Positions 31,891 through 41,827 of a stretch of DNA of 64,000 nucleotides are shown here, in pieces (within the stretch, counting starts at the first letter, position 1; each line of letters begins with the position of its first letter). The notes under the pieces were generated by a model that saw nothing but the letters and a program-made list of their open reading frames with translations, did no database searches and was not told where the DNA came from. The stretch comes from Flavobacterium geliluteum (GTDB lineage Bacteria; Bacteroidota; Bacteroidia; Flavobacteriales; Flavobacteriaceae): the NCBI RefSeq assembly GCF_017948595.1, contig NZ_JAGFBV010000001.1:124001-188000 (forward strand), in the 5' to 3' direction. The position numbers and the translations under genes were made by a program.

Positions 31891-34542
31891 TTAGAATTGT
31901 TGCCCAATAATAAAGTGTGTTTCCCAACCATTAGCTTTATTCGTTACAGATCCTGGAAGGGCGTCAAAACCATATCCGAAATCAATTCCTAATAAACCAA
32001 ATGCCGGCATAAATACACGTAAACCTGCCCCTGCTGAACGATTCAAATCAAACGGATTGTAAGATTTAAAATCTGGGTACGATGATCCTGCTTCTACAAA
32101 TGTCAATGCATAGATGGATGCAGAAGGTTTTAATGTAATCGGATAACGTAATTCCATAGAGAACTTGTTATAAATTGTTGCTCCAATTTGCTCACCATTA
32201 GTATTGATAGGTGTTAACGAGTTGTTAGGGTATCCTCTCAACTGAATAGTTTCTCTACCATCCATTGAAAAGTTTGCCATTCCATCTCCACCCAAATAAA
32301 AACGTTCAAAAGGTACAACACCACGTTCTTGATTGTATGCTCCTAAGAAACCAAATTCGGTTAATGTTCTTAAAACTAATTTTCCATACACTTTAGTATA
32401 CCAATCAGCTTTAAATTTTACTTTATAATATTCTAACCAGTTATATTTCTTCTGATCGACCTTTGCAGGATCTGCTGCAGCTTCTTGAAAAGTACTTACT
32501 TTGTTCCCATTAGTGTCAATATAATCGCCAGAATTTACAACTACACCATTATTATCTTCATAAGAACTGGTTGCTTTTGCTTTGTATTCTTGTTTGTCTC
32601 CCAAACTTCCGTAATCAACACCATTTAATAATGAATAAGGAGGTGTTAGTTTTGCCGAAATACTAAATTCTGAACCATAAGTCGGGAAAATCGGGTTTAT
32701 ACCTTTATTACTTCTTGATAATCCAATAGTATAAGCTAAGTTTCTGGAAGCTCCATTTCCAAAAGTAAACAATCCTGTGTTGTAATTATTTAAATCATAG
32801 TGCTGGTAACTGATTGATTGAGAAAGGACAAAGAAATCATCCGGCACTGTAAGTCTTTTAGCAAGACCAACTTGTATAGTGAAAATATTAAAACTTTTAC
32901 TTTTGTCTACATCTCTTGTAACAAAATTATTTAGAAACTGTTTACTGTATGAGATAGAAGAACTAAACTGTACTGGTTTTTTTCCTCCAAACCATGGCTC
33001 TGAAAACGACACACTATAGGTCTGGAAATAAGTGCTTCCTTGTAAACGTAAAGATACTTTTTGTCCATCTCCCATTGGTAATGGTTTGTAAGCTTCTTTG
33101 TCAAATAATTTTCTCGCAGAGAAGTTATTAAAAGATAAACCTAATGTACCAATGAATCCGCCACCACCGTAACCACCTTGCAGCTCAACTTGGCTGGAAC
33201 CTTTTTCTACCAATTGATATTCAATATCAACTGTTCCAGCAGATGCATCTACATTTCTAAATTCTGGTTTAATAGATTCAGGATCAAAGAAACCTAACTG
33301 GCCAATCTCACGAATAGTTCGTACTAATTGCTCTTTGCTGTATTTCTCTCCTGGTTTGGTTCGTAATTCACGGTAAATAACATGATCGTTTGTTTTGTCA
33401 TTTCCTGTAACATATATTTTATTGAAATAAGCTATAGGGCCTTCTGTAACTCTAATTTCAAAATCGATGGTATCATTTTCGGTTTTTACCTCTACAGAGT
33501 TGATTTTTGAAAATAAATAACCATTGTTTTGGTATAAATTGGTAATGTCATCTGCATCAGGTTTTGTGTTGTCTGCAATTCTTTTTTGAAGCAAAACACC
33601 ATTATAAACCTCGCCTTTTTTTATACCTAAATAACGTTGTAATAATTGGTCAGGATAAACAGTATTTCCTAAGAATTTAATGTTTCCAAAGTAGTATTTA
33701 TTACCTTCTTCTACTTTGATTTTTATGGCAAGCATGTTTTTATCTTTCAAATAAGATACAGAATCGTAAATAATACGAGCGTCTCTATATCCTTTTTCTT
33801 TGTAAGTGTCGATTACTTTTTCTAAATCTGCTTTGTATTTTTCAGGAATCATTTTTGAAGCTTTCAAAACACGGAAAACATTTTTCTGTTTCGTGTCTTT
33901 CATTGCACCTCGCAATTTATTATCGCTAAGTTGGGTATTTCCTTCAAAATCAATGCTTTTTATTTTTACTTTAGAGCCTTTGTCAATGCGTACGAGCATG
34001 TTTACCTGGTTTCCAGAAGTAGTATCAGGAGTAGTGGTTATGACAACTTTGGTGTTGTAAAAACCATCTTTTTTATATTTATTTTCAATGTAGTTTTTTG
34101 TCGTAGTAATCAGGTTTTCGTTTACAATCCTATTTTTGGTCAAATTATTGTCCTTAATAAGACCTTCAATTTTACTTTTCTTAACCCCAACCATTTTTAC
34201 TTCATTCAACTTTGGAAGCTCAACAATGTTTAGGTCAAGATAAATACTATCATTCTCAATTTTATTTACATAAAAAGAGATTTCATCAAAGAGACCAAGT
34301 TTGCCTAATTTCTTGATGGCTCCGCTGATTTCTTCTCCGGGAACTGCAATTTCTTGTCCTTTTTGAAGTCCGGAAAACGTGACAACAGTTTGTTCATTGA
34401 AGCTTATTTTACCAACAACAGAAACTTTTGCAAGAATGTATTTTTTCCCTTGATCGAAAGGAAGTCTATCTTGTGCTTTTATTTGTGAAAAACTACCCAA
34501 AAGAGCTAGGGTAAGGACTATTTGTATTCTTTTTTGTAACAC
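31891..34542 (-). CDS. bamA: Outer membrane protein assembly factor BamA
   Basis: An 883-residue Omp85 protein. After the signal peptide (ending QIKAQ) come five POTRA domains in about residues 30-440, for example YFGNIKFLGNTVYPDQLL and EGPIAYFNKIYVTGNDKT. The C-terminal beta-barrel ends in a phenylalanine (IIGQQF), the usual beta-signal. BamA inserts outer-membrane proteins. I placed the start at the GTG at 34542: it gives a short, clean signal peptide (MLQKRIQIVLTLALL), while the frame extends upstream over the end of uppS without a credible start. Spacing to uppS is then 7 bases. Confidence 0.92.
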   Translation of the reverse strand: MLQKRIQIVLTLALLGSFSQIKAQDRLPFDQGKKYILAKVSVVGKISFNEQTVVTFSGLQKGQEIAVPGEEISGAIKKLGKLGLFDEISFYVNKIENDSIYLDLNIVELPKLNEVKMVGVKKSKIEGLIKDNNLTKNRIVNENLITTTKNYIENKYKKDGFYNTKVVITTTPDTTSGNQVNMLVRIDKGSKVKIKSIDFEGNTQLSDNKLRGAMKDTKQKNVFRVLKASKMIPEKYKADLEKVIDTYKEKGYRDARIIYDSVSYLKDKNMLAIKIKVEEGNKYYFGNIKFLGNTVYPDQLLQRYLGIKKGEVYNGVLLQKRIADNTKPDADDITNLYQNNGYLFSKINSVEVKTENDTIDFEIRVTEGPIAYFNKIYVTGNDKTNDHVIYRELRTKPGEKYSKEQLVRTIREIGQLGFFDPESIKPEFRNVDASAGTVDIEYQLVEKGSSQVELQGGYGGGGFIGTLGLSFNNFSARKLFDKEAYKPLPMGDGQKVSLRLQGSTYFQTYSVSFSEPWFGGKKPVQFSSSISYSKQFLNNFVTRDVDKSKSFNIFTIQVGLAKRLTVPDDFFVLSQSISYQHYDLNNYNTGLFTFGNGASRNLAYTIGLSRSNKGINPIFPTYGSEFSISAKLTPPYSLLNGVDYGSLGDKQEYKAKATSSYEDNNGVVVNSGDYIDTNGNKVSTFQEAAADPAKVDQKKYNWLEYYKVKFKADWYTKVYGKLVLRTLTEFGFLGAYNQERGVVPFERFYLGGDGMANFSMDGRETIQLRGYPNNSLTPINTNGEQIGATIYNKFSMELRYPITLKPSASIYALTFVEAGSSYPDFKSYNPFDLNRSAGAGLRVFMPAFGLLGIDFGYGFDALPGSVTNKANGWETHFIIGQQF

Positions 34543-34549
34543 TAAAAAA

Positions 34550-35290
34550 TTATTTAATTTGTTCACTGGTTTTTCCAAATCTACGTTCTCTTTTTTGATA
34601 ACTAATAATAGCCTCATATAAATCTTGATCTTTAAAGTCTGGCCACAAGACATTAGTAAAATATAATTCTGCATAGGCAATCTGCCACAACAAAAAGTTA
34701 CTTATTCTATGTTCTCCACTTGTTCGTATTAATAAATCTACGTCGGGTAAATTTTGCGTGTAAAGATGCTCATTTATAATTGAATCGTCAATACTGTCTA
34801 TTGAAATTATATTATTTTTAACTTTATCACTGATGATTCTCACTGCATTTGCCAATTCTTCTCGTGATCCGTAACTTAAAGCCAGTGTTAAGGTAAGTCT
34901 TGTGTTGTGTTTTGTTTTCTCGATAACATCCAACAGCTCTTTTTGTGCATTTTTTGGCAATTTATCAATATTTCCAATGGCATTGAGTCTTATATTGTTT
35001 TCTATCAAAGTTGGGAGCTCTTTTTTTAATGAATTGATCAAAATCTTCATTAAAGCTTCGACTTCCAATTTTGGCCGATTCCAGTTTTCTGTCGAAAAAG
35101 CGTAGAGTGTTAAGAACTCAATACCCAATTTGGCACAAGTAGTAATTGTTTTTTTTACAGACTTTGTTCCGTTTTCATGGCCAAACGCCCTCAAAAAGCC
35201 TTGTTGTTTTGCCCATCGCCCGTTGCCATCCATTATAATAGCAAGGTGTTTAGGTAAGTTTGTTTTATCTATTGATTCTATTAAATCCAT
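34550..35290 (-). CDS. uppS: Isoprenyl transferase (undecaprenyl diphosphate synthase)
   Basis: A 246-residue cis-prenyltransferase making the C55 lipid carrier for peptidoglycan and surface glycans. IIMDGNGRWAKQQGFLRAFGH carries the catalytic D21, and RTSGEHRISNFLLWQIAYAEL near residues 189-209 is the second conserved block (it usually reads RTSGE.R.SNFL). The gene follows the DUF6089 gene by 3 bases and precedes bamA by 7 in an envelope-biogenesis operon. Confidence 0.95.
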   Translation of the reverse strand: MDLIESIDKTNLPKHLAIIMDGNGRWAKQQGFLRAFGHENGTKSVKKTITTCAKLGIEFLTLYAFSTENWNRPKLEVEALMKILINSLKKELPTLIENNIRLNAIGNIDKLPKNAQKELLDVIEKTKHNTRLTLTLALSYGSREELANAVRIISDKVKNNIISIDSIDDSIINEHLYTQNLPDVDLLIRTSGEHRISNFLLWQIAYAELYFTNVLWPDFKDQDLYEAIISYQKRERRFGKTSEQIK

Positions 35291-35293
35291 TTT

Positions 35294-35977
35294 TTATTCT
35301 GCGCAGTAGCAAGGTTTTTCCCCAAAGGTGTAGGTTAAGGTAAGTCCTGAAAAGACATACCAATCATTATTATTTAAGTTTCCAAAACGATTACCTGCCA
35401 TAAAATCATTCTTCGGGTTGCTTCCGTCTAAATTATCCGTAAAGGTATATCGGGCTCCGACTTCCAAACCTAAAACAAAATCACGATTAATATTTGATTT
35501 TATTCCTAAAGTTATCGGAATAGCAAGTGAAGTCGATTTTTGATCGATTTTTGTCTGTCCGCTTGTGATGTACAATTCATTATATCTAAAAACACTCAAT
35601 CCTGAATATATATAAGGTGTAATTTTTGGTTTTTCATCGTGTAAATTAAAATCGAAGAAATTAAATTCCAGCCCGGCTGATAATTCTTTAATGTCATTAT
35701 CAAATCGAAAACCTCTTCTATTTCTGCTCGTTTCTTTAGAATCTAAGTCATTGGCAGAAATTTTGGATTGCGTGTATGAAAAACGATAGGAGTGACGTGG
35801 ACTCTTATTCCATTTATACAAAATACCAAAAGCTAATTTTTCCGGCGCGATATAAGTGGTGCTTCCCACATCACCAACGTAGTTACTTCCACCAAGAAAC
35901 ACACCGATCTCATTGATTTGAGCCTGAAGTGTGATAAAGGGGAAAAAACATAACAATAAATTAAAAATTTTCTTCAT
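35294..35977 (-). CDS. DUF6089-like outer-membrane beta-barrel protein
   Basis: A 227-residue exported protein with a signal peptide ending ITLQAQ. The mature start INEIGVFLGGSNYVGDVGS and the following strands fit DUF6089, a Bacteroidota family usually placed beside uppS and bamA. The body (RFSYTQSKISANDLDSKETSRNRRGFRF) has the pattern of an eight-stranded barrel. It ends in CYCAE, with two cysteines close to the C-terminus, which is unusual for a barrel. No function is known. Confidence 0.78.
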   Translation of the reverse strand: MKKIFNLLLCFFPFITLQAQINEIGVFLGGSNYVGDVGSTTYIAPEKLAFGILYKWNKSPRHSYRFSYTQSKISANDLDSKETSRNRRGFRFDNDIKELSAGLEFNFFDFNLHDEKPKITPYIYSGLSVFRYNELYITSGQTKIDQKSTSLAIPITLGIKSNINRDFVLGLEVGARYTFTDNLDGSNPKNDFMAGNRFGNLNNNDWYVFSGLTLTYTFGEKPCYCAE

Positions 35978-36151
35978 TTAATTCAAAATTGCGTGCAAAT
36001 ATAATAATTATCGATTCGAATCAAAGTTCCTTTGGTTAAATGTGCTTTTTTTTCAATTTATAATATGATTTTGAGGCATTTAATATTGATTCGATATATG
36101 CAGAACGAGAAAATAGGGTATTATCGTATAAGTGCTTAAATAGAAAAGAGG

Positions 36152-37039
36152 CTAATTTCTTTTGTCTTCTCCCCAAAGCAATTTGTTTCTTAGTGTTTTT
36201 AAGAAAGTTTCGCCCGGAATTTCGACCATTTTTATTTTAAAATTTGTTTTTTTGATAGTTAAAATAGATTCGTTTTTTATAGAAGCAATCCTTGAATCTA
36301 AAGAAACCAGATAATGATCTTCTCGTCCTGAAACACGAAGTTTTATTTCGGTATCATCCGGAATAACAAGTGGTCTTGCTGTTAAATTATGAGGCGCAAT
36401 AGGGGTAATGACTAAGCTTTTTACTTCCGGAGTTAGTAATGGTCCGCCGCAGCTCAAAGAATATCCGGTAGAGCCAGTAGGTGTAGAGATAATTAGGCCA
36501 TCTGCCCAATAGGAGTTTAAATATTCATTGTTCAGATAAGTTTCAACGGTAATCATCGATGTGGTATCTTTTCGGCTTACTGTAATCTCATTCATCGCAA
36601 AGTTGAGGCCTTCTTCGATAGCTTCGTTTTTGGGTTCACAAGTAAGGCTTAATAACGTTCTTTCAGAAGTTGTGTAATTTTTATCAACGACAAACTGCAA
36701 AAATATGTCAATGTTTTCTTTTTGTACTGTCGCCAAGAAACCGAGTCTTCCGGCATTAATTCCTAAAATAGGAACCCCGGAATTCCGTACCAGAGTAGCT
36801 GCTCTCAAAATAGTTCCGTCACCGCCAATACTAATCAGCATTTCGAAACTGTTATCTAACGAAGTGCTTGCTGAAAAAGTTTTGTATTCTTTTTGTACGA
36901 GGTCTTTTTCGTAAAGCATTTTTAGAAAGTTTTCTTCTATTACCATTTCGACATTATTAGTCTTAAAAAACAGAAAAATATCTTTGATAATGGGTTCGGT
37001 GCTGTTTTGATAATACTGTCCGTAAATAGCTACTTTCAT
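36152..37039 (-). CDS. nadK: NAD kinase
   Basis: A 295-residue ATP-NAD kinase that makes NADP. GGDGTIL (residues 72-78) is the nucleotide-binding motif; GINAGRLGFLA, the NEI element in FAMNEITVSRKD, and PTGSTGYSLSCGGPLL are further conserved blocks. The gene lies between a CBS-domain gene (upstream) and the DUF6089 gene (downstream, 174 bases away). The 174-base gap 35978-36151 holds no recognisable gene. Confidence 0.95.
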   Translation of the reverse strand: MKVAIYGQYYQNSTEPIIKDIFLFFKTNNVEMVIEENFLKMLYEKDLVQKEYKTFSASTSLDNSFEMLISIGGDGTILRAATLVRNSGVPILGINAGRLGFLATVQKENIDIFLQFVVDKNYTTSERTLLSLTCEPKNEAIEEGLNFAMNEITVSRKDTTSMITVETYLNNEYLNSYWADGLIISTPTGSTGYSLSCGGPLLTPEVKSLVITPIAPHNLTARPLVIPDDTEIKLRVSGREDHYLVSLDSRIASIKNESILTIKKTNFKIKMVEIPGETFLKTLRNKLLWGEDKRN

Positions 37040-37130
37040 CTGATGTTTAATCGATTTTTTTGTTTAATTGTGTAATCGGTAATCTTTTTTGCCAAAACGA
37101 TTAAACAATTAACCGATTCAACAAATAACA

Positions 37131-37790
37131 TTATATATTAAGGTATTTGTCTAGGTAATCTGAACGTTCTTTTAGACTGTTGATATAGGAATCTTCCTGA
37201 TGTTCGGATATGATTTCGTAATTGTATCGCCTGTAAGTCTGAATAATTTCATTCATTGGTCCTAAGCCAATTTTTACAGTAATTTGTACTTTTTCTAAAT
37301 CGGCTTCAGAAACAAAGCAACCTAAAATCTTGCCGTTATTACTTTCTACAATCTGTGTTATTTCGCTCATCGAATAGTCTAAAATTCCTTTTTGAACGAT
37401 AATAATTCCGCCTTGCTCCTTTAAAAATGGGGTTTCATGAAAAAATTTCATAATATCTTCCATTTCATAATAGCCTATATAATTATTGTTTTCGTCAAGA
37501 ACAGGAACAATATTGGTGTGGTTTTTTGCAAAAACTTCTAAAACATCCAGCCAAATCATCGAATTTCGGGCAAAAAAACGTTCAAGTGTATATTTGTAAT
37601 CAATGGTTTTTTTGTCGGTATCAAAAGTCTCAATATCATCGGCGGCGATACTTCCAATAAAAATTCCGTTCTCCAAAACTGGAAAATGCGAAAAATTCAC
37701 GTCGGTAAAAAAGTCCTGAATAACCTCTATTGTTTCCTGGCTGTCAATGGCTCTTAGATCGGTGGTAATATAATTGGTAATTTCTGTCAT
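37131..37790 (-). CDS. CBS domain protein with a C-terminal ACT-like domain
   Basis: A 219-residue cytoplasmic protein. Two CBS repeats occupy about residues 1-130 (FPVLENGIFIGSIAADDIETF and VPVLDENNNYIGYYEMEDIMKFF), and the C-terminal 75 residues (GIIIVQKGILDYSMSEITQIVESNNGKILGCFV) have an ACT-like pattern. CBS pairs sense adenine nucleotides, and ACT domains bind small metabolites, so it is a likely metabolic sensor. It lies 91 bases upstream of nadK on the same strand, which invites a link with NADP control, but this is inference. Confidence 0.82.
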   Translation of the reverse strand: MTEITNYITTDLRAIDSQETIEVIQDFFTDVNFSHFPVLENGIFIGSIAADDIETFDTDKKTIDYKYTLERFFARNSMIWLDVLEVFAKNHTNIVPVLDENNNYIGYYEMEDIMKFFHETPFLKEQGGIIIVQKGILDYSMSEITQIVESNNGKILGCFVSEADLEKVQITVKIGLGPMNEIIQTYRRYNYEIISEHQEDSYINSLKERSDYLDKYLNI

Positions 37791-37856
37791 AAAGCGGTTG
37801 AAGATATTTCATGCAAAATAATCAAAAAATAGCAAAAACTGCTACGTTTTACTTTG

Positions 37857-37864
37857 TATTTTTG
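37857..37864 (+). promoter_or_regulatory. Candidate -7 element for pdxJ
   Basis: TATTTTTG, an exact TAnnTTTG match, 42 bases upstream of the pdxJ ATG in the divergent region shared with the CBS gene. Confidence 0.45.
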
Positions 37865-37906
37865 TGGTTACAAATATAATGTTACTAGAATTAATTATCT
37901 ACTTAT

Positions 37907-38620
37907 ATGACAAAGTTAAGTGTAAATATCAATAAAATTGCAACTTTACGAAATGCTCGTGGCGGAAATGTGCCAGATTTATTAAAAGTTGCGATTGACA
38001 TTCAGAATTTTGGAGGTCAGGGAATCACGATTCATCCACGTCCGGATGAGCGTCATATTCGCTATCAGGATGCGCGAGATTTAAAAGCGATCGTTCATAC
38101 AGAATATAATATAGAAGGGAATCCACAGCATAATTTTATTGATTTGGTTTTAGAATGCAAGCCAACACAGGTGACATTGGTTCCTGATGCTATTGGAGCT
38201 ATTACTTCTTCTGCGGGTTGGGATACTATAAAAAATCAATCCTATCTGACTGAGGTTATTCAGGAATTTCAACGAAACGGTATTAGAACGTCAATTTTTG
38301 TCGATCCGATTCAGAATATGATTGAAGGAGCTAAAAAAACAGGTACAGAAAGAATAGAATTGTACACAGAATCTTTTGCACACGAATATGCTTTAGGAAA
38401 CAAAGCCGGAATTTATCCTTATGTAGCTGCAGCCCAATTGGCAAATGAGTTAGGTTTAGGAATCAACGCAGGTCATGACTTGAGCTTAGATAATATTCAG
38501 TTTTTTAAACAAAATATTCCGGGTTTATTGGAGGTTTCTATTGGTCATGCTCTTATTTCAGAGGCTCTTTATCTCGGTTTGGATAATGTAGTGAATATGT
38601 ATTTAAATAAATTGAAGTAA
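37907..38620 (+). CDS. pdxJ: Pyridoxine 5'-phosphate synthase
   Basis: A 237-residue TIM-barrel enzyme that condenses 1-deoxyxylulose 5-phosphate with 3-amino-2-oxopropyl phosphate to give pyridoxine 5'-phosphate. LSVNINKIATLRNARGGNVPD at the N-terminus, HPRPDERHIRYQD near residues 41-53, GIRTSIFVDP and NAGHDLSLDN are family blocks. The length and start match the family. A strong hairpin terminator follows. Confidence 0.94.
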   Translation: MTKLSVNINKIATLRNARGGNVPDLLKVAIDIQNFGGQGITIHPRPDERHIRYQDARDLKAIVHTEYNIEGNPQHNFIDLVLECKPTQVTLVPDAIGAITSSAGWDTIKNQSYLTEVIQEFQRNGIRTSIFVDPIQNMIEGAKKTGTERIELYTESFAHEYALGNKAGIYPYVAAAQLANELGLGINAGHDLSLDNIQFFKQNIPGLLEVSIGHALISEALYLGLDNVVNMYLNKLK

Positions 38621-38625
38621 AATTA

Positions 38626-38664
38626 AAACAATTATAACCTAATGTATTTGGGTTATAATTGTTT
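38626..38664 (+). terminator. Terminator hairpin after pdxJ
   Basis: AAACAATTATAACC (38626-38639) and GGTTATAATTGTTT (38651-38664) form a perfect 14-bp stem with an 11-base loop, 5 bases after the stop codon. The T-tract is short, but TTTACTTT follows. Confidence 0.7.
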
Positions 38665-38693
38665 ACTTTCGCACTTTTATTATTTAAATATAA

Positions 38694-40973
38694 GTGTCGA
38701 AGTCTATTATACTTTTTTTTTTGCTGTGCACTTCCAGTTTGTTTTCACAATCTAAGGCCAGTATTATTGGGAATGTACGTTCGAATGAAAACGAAAATCT
38801 GGTCGGAGTAAGTATTTCTTTCGATATCCATCATCAACATTATGCAGTCTCTACAGATACTTTAGGTAATTTTTCAACAAGCATTCCGTTTGGAGATACT
38901 AAAATGATAGTAAACTATTTAGATTATTATCAAAAGACCATTTATTTTAATTGTAAAAAAGATACCGTAATTTCAATTGTATTAGAAAATGATGTTTCAG
39001 TTTTAAAAGAAGTTGTTATTTCTAGCGATAAGAAGAAAGGAATAACAGCTTTATCTGGAGGCAAATTATCTTTCAATTTAAAAGACTTGACATCTGTGCC
39101 TACAGTGTTAGGGACAACCGATATTATCAAACTTTTGCAACTAACACCTGGTGTTCAAAATTCTGGTGACGCAAATGGTTATTTATATGTTAGAGGAGGA
39201 GATCCTGGACATAATGCCATACTTTATGATGGAACTCCGATCTATGGAATGTCGCATTTGTTAGGTTTTTTTCCTTTTTATAATGCGGATCATATTAATA
39301 AGGTAGAATTTGATAAATCGAGTTCAAATGCCAAGTATGGTGGTCGCTTAAGTTCTACAACCTTGCTGATTCCAAATAAAAAAATACCTTCAGAATTCAT
39401 GATCCAAGGCAACTTGGGTATTTTAGCTTCTCAATTAACTTTGGCGGTGCCAATTTCTAAAAAAACAGGACTGTATCTTTCAGGAAGAAAAACGTATATC
39501 GATGAAATTGTTGCCCCCTTTTTGAATTCGGGGGCTAAAAACAATGATGTTCAGGATATGAAATATGGTTTTTCAGACGGAAATATATCTTTTATGTCGC
39601 AAATTTCTAAAAACAATTTACTCTCAATAGAATCGTTTGTAAGTGCTGACGTTTTAAAAATAAAAGATCCTAACCTCGCTCTAGATACTCAATTAAAGTG
39701 GAGTAATTTTACAATTTCTCCAGCTTTAGAGACTACTTTGTCGTCTAAAGCCACTATGTCGAATTCGTTTTATTTCAGTCAATATTCAAATGAATTAAGT
39801 ATGGAACAGGCTACAATTCAGTTTGGAGTTGCTTCTTATGTTAAAGATTTTGGATTTAAAAATGCAATTCAATATTTAATTGCAGGAATGCCAGCTGAAT
39901 CTGGATTGCAATATGTACATCATGATTTACAACCTCAAAAAATAAATGTTGAGAATTTAACCGATGTTAATAATACTTTTCAGAGTAGCAAAATTAAGGC
40001 TAATGAAGCGGCTGTTTTTTCAACTATTAAGCCAAAGTTAACGGATAATTTATCTGCAGAATTAGGATTGAGAATTAATTATTATACTTCAGGATCTAAA
40101 GATTCTTATTTGCACTTTCAGCCTCGTATCGTACTAAATTATGCGGCAAATGATGATTATTCTTTTTATGCATCTTACAATAAACAATATCAATATTTGA
40201 GTTTAATAACAACTTCGAGTGTAGGAATTCCAACTGATTTTTGGATTGCGAGTTCAAACGGAATAAAACCACAATCGTCTCATGAATTTTCCATTGGTTC
40301 TAGTCAGAATATTTCAAAAAGTTTAGTTTCTTCTTTGGGAGGTTTTTATCGTTCTATGAAAGATTTACTAGAATATCCCTATGGAATAACACAGTTTAAC
40401 GAGACTACGACGCTAAAAAATGATTTACTTGTTGGAAAAGGAAAAGCATACGGTATCGAAATGATGCTTCGAAAAAGCAGTAAAAAATTTACAGGCTGGC
40501 TTAGTTATACTTTAAGTTGGTCTGATCGAAATTTTGAGGAACTCAATAATGGAAAGACTTATTTTGCTAAATACGACAGGCGTCATAATATTTCATTGGT
40601 TGGTATGTATGATTTTAACGCAAAATGGAATTTTGGTGTTACTCAAATATTTAGTTCTGGAAATCGTTTTACAATGCCCACTTCTTGGTATTTTGTTAAT
40701 AATAATCCTGTCAAAGAATATTCAGAATATAATAATGCACAGATGCCAAATTATATCCGAACAGATCTTTCGGTCAATTACTTTTTTCTCAAAACAAATA
40801 AAAAAGAAAGTGCTTTAAATTTTTCGATTTACAATACTTTTAATATTGATAATCCGATTTATGTTGTTTTGAATATTCAGGTAAATGAGGATAAAAACAG
40901 TGTAATAGTAAAACAAGAAAAGAAGGTTTTGTACAGAATATTACCTTCGATAAGTTGGAGATTTAAATTTTAA
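38694..40973 (+). CDS. TonB-dependent receptor with carboxypeptidase-like domain
   Basis: A 759-residue outer-membrane receptor. The signal peptide ends SLFSQ. Residues about 22-105 are the carboxypeptidase-like regulatory domain (ASIIGNVRSNENENLVGVSISF), residues about 120-235 the plug (LLQLTPGVQNSGDANGYLYVRGGDPGHNAILYDGTPIYG), and the remainder the barrel. The start is a GTG at 38694. It is paired with a DUF4249 lipoprotein gene 2 bases downstream, a pairing seen often in Bacteroidota where the lipoprotein is thought to assist the receptor. The transported substrate is unknown. Confidence 0.9.
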   Translation: MSKSIILFFLLCTSSLFSQSKASIIGNVRSNENENLVGVSISFDIHHQHYAVSTDTLGNFSTSIPFGDTKMIVNYLDYYQKTIYFNCKKDTVISIVLENDVSVLKEVVISSDKKKGITALSGGKLSFNLKDLTSVPTVLGTTDIIKLLQLTPGVQNSGDANGYLYVRGGDPGHNAILYDGTPIYGMSHLLGFFPFYNADHINKVEFDKSSSNAKYGGRLSSTTLLIPNKKIPSEFMIQGNLGILASQLTLAVPISKKTGLYLSGRKTYIDEIVAPFLNSGAKNNDVQDMKYGFSDGNISFMSQISKNNLLSIESFVSADVLKIKDPNLALDTQLKWSNFTISPALETTLSSKATMSNSFYFSQYSNELSMEQATIQFGVASYVKDFGFKNAIQYLIAGMPAESGLQYVHHDLQPQKINVENLTDVNNTFQSSKIKANEAAVFSTIKPKLTDNLSAELGLRINYYTSGSKDSYLHFQPRIVLNYAANDDYSFYASYNKQYQYLSLITTSSVGIPTDFWIASSNGIKPQSSHEFSIGSSQNISKSLVSSLGGFYRSMKDLLEYPYGITQFNETTTLKNDLLVGKGKAYGIEMMLRKSSKKFTGWLSYTLSWSDRNFEELNNGKTYFAKYDRRHNISLVGMYDFNAKWNFGVTQIFSSGNRFTMPTSWYFVNNNPVKEYSEYNNAQMPNYIRTDLSVNYFFLKTNKKESALNFSIYNTFNIDNPIYVVLNIQVNEDKNSVIVKQEKKVLYRILPSISWRFKF

Positions 40974-40975
40974 AG

Positions 40976-41827
40976 ATGAAAAAATATTTATTATTTCTTT
41001 TTGTTTTAGTAATAAGTTGTTCTAAAGATGATTTTAGTCAACAGTTAAGCCATGAATCAAAAATTGTGGTAGAAGGATGGATTGAGGAAGGCGATTTCGC
41101 TCAAGTCTTGTTGTCAAGTAGTATTCCTATTACGGATGTAGTTGATTCTACAAATGTTTTGGATCATGTTATTCGATCTGCAAAAATCACTATTTCTGAC
41201 GGAGAAACTTCAGAAGTTTTGAGGGTCAAGAACGATAAAAACAGAGTGCCGCCGTTTGTTTATTTTGGTACAAGTTTAAAAGGCGAGGCAGGAAAAGAAT
41301 ATTCATTAAAAATAGAATATTTAAATCGAGTGATTCAAGCCATTACCACTATACCTAAAAGCGTCGAGCTTAAAAGTGCCGAGTATATTAAAAGAAATCC
41401 GACAGACACAACAGGTTATATTTTTGTAAAATTTGATGACCCGATGAACGAAAAAAACTATTATCAGATTGCCACAAAAATTGATGTTGAAGAGCCGATT
41501 TTTGTTCCTTCATTTTATGGTAATTTAGATGATAAAAACTTTCAGACAGCTTTTGTTTCCGCACAAATAAATAGAGGTATCTTGCTTTTTCCTAAAACTA
41601 AATTTACGCCCTATTTTGCAGATGGAGATTTGATTTTTGTAAAATTAAGGACCCAAAATAAAGATGCTCTAGATTTTTGGAACAGTTGGCAAAACGAAAT
41701 TGTAAATAGTAGAAATCCGATTTATCCATCCAATACAAGTTTAAAGTCTAATATAAAAGGAGGTATTGGAATTTGGGCTGGTTATGGACAAAGCACTTTG
41801 AAAGTAACAACACCTCCAAAAAAATAA
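40976..41827 (+). CDS. DUF4249 family lipoprotein
   Basis: A 283-residue predicted lipoprotein with lipobox VISCSK (cysteine near residue 15). The segment KIVVEGWIEEGDFAQVLLSSSIPITDVVDST and the later ITISDGETSEVL fit the DUF4249 family. It follows the TonB receptor by 2 bases and should act with it at the outer membrane, possibly as a surface-exposed cap or substrate-binding lipoprotein. Only the family, not the ligand, can be stated. A shared terminator overlaps the stop codon region. Confidence 0.82.
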   Translation: MKKYLLFLFVLVISCSKDDFSQQLSHESKIVVEGWIEEGDFAQVLLSSSIPITDVVDSTNVLDHVIRSAKITISDGETSEVLRVKNDKNRVPPFVYFGTSLKGEAGKEYSLKIEYLNRVIQAITTIPKSVELKSAEYIKRNPTDTTGYIFVKFDDPMNEKNYYQIATKIDVEEPIFVPSFYGNLDDKNFQTAFVSAQINRGILLFPKTKFTPYFADGDLIFVKLRTQNKDALDFWNSWQNEIVNSRNPIYPSNTSLKSNIKGGIGIWAGYGQSTLKVTTPPKK

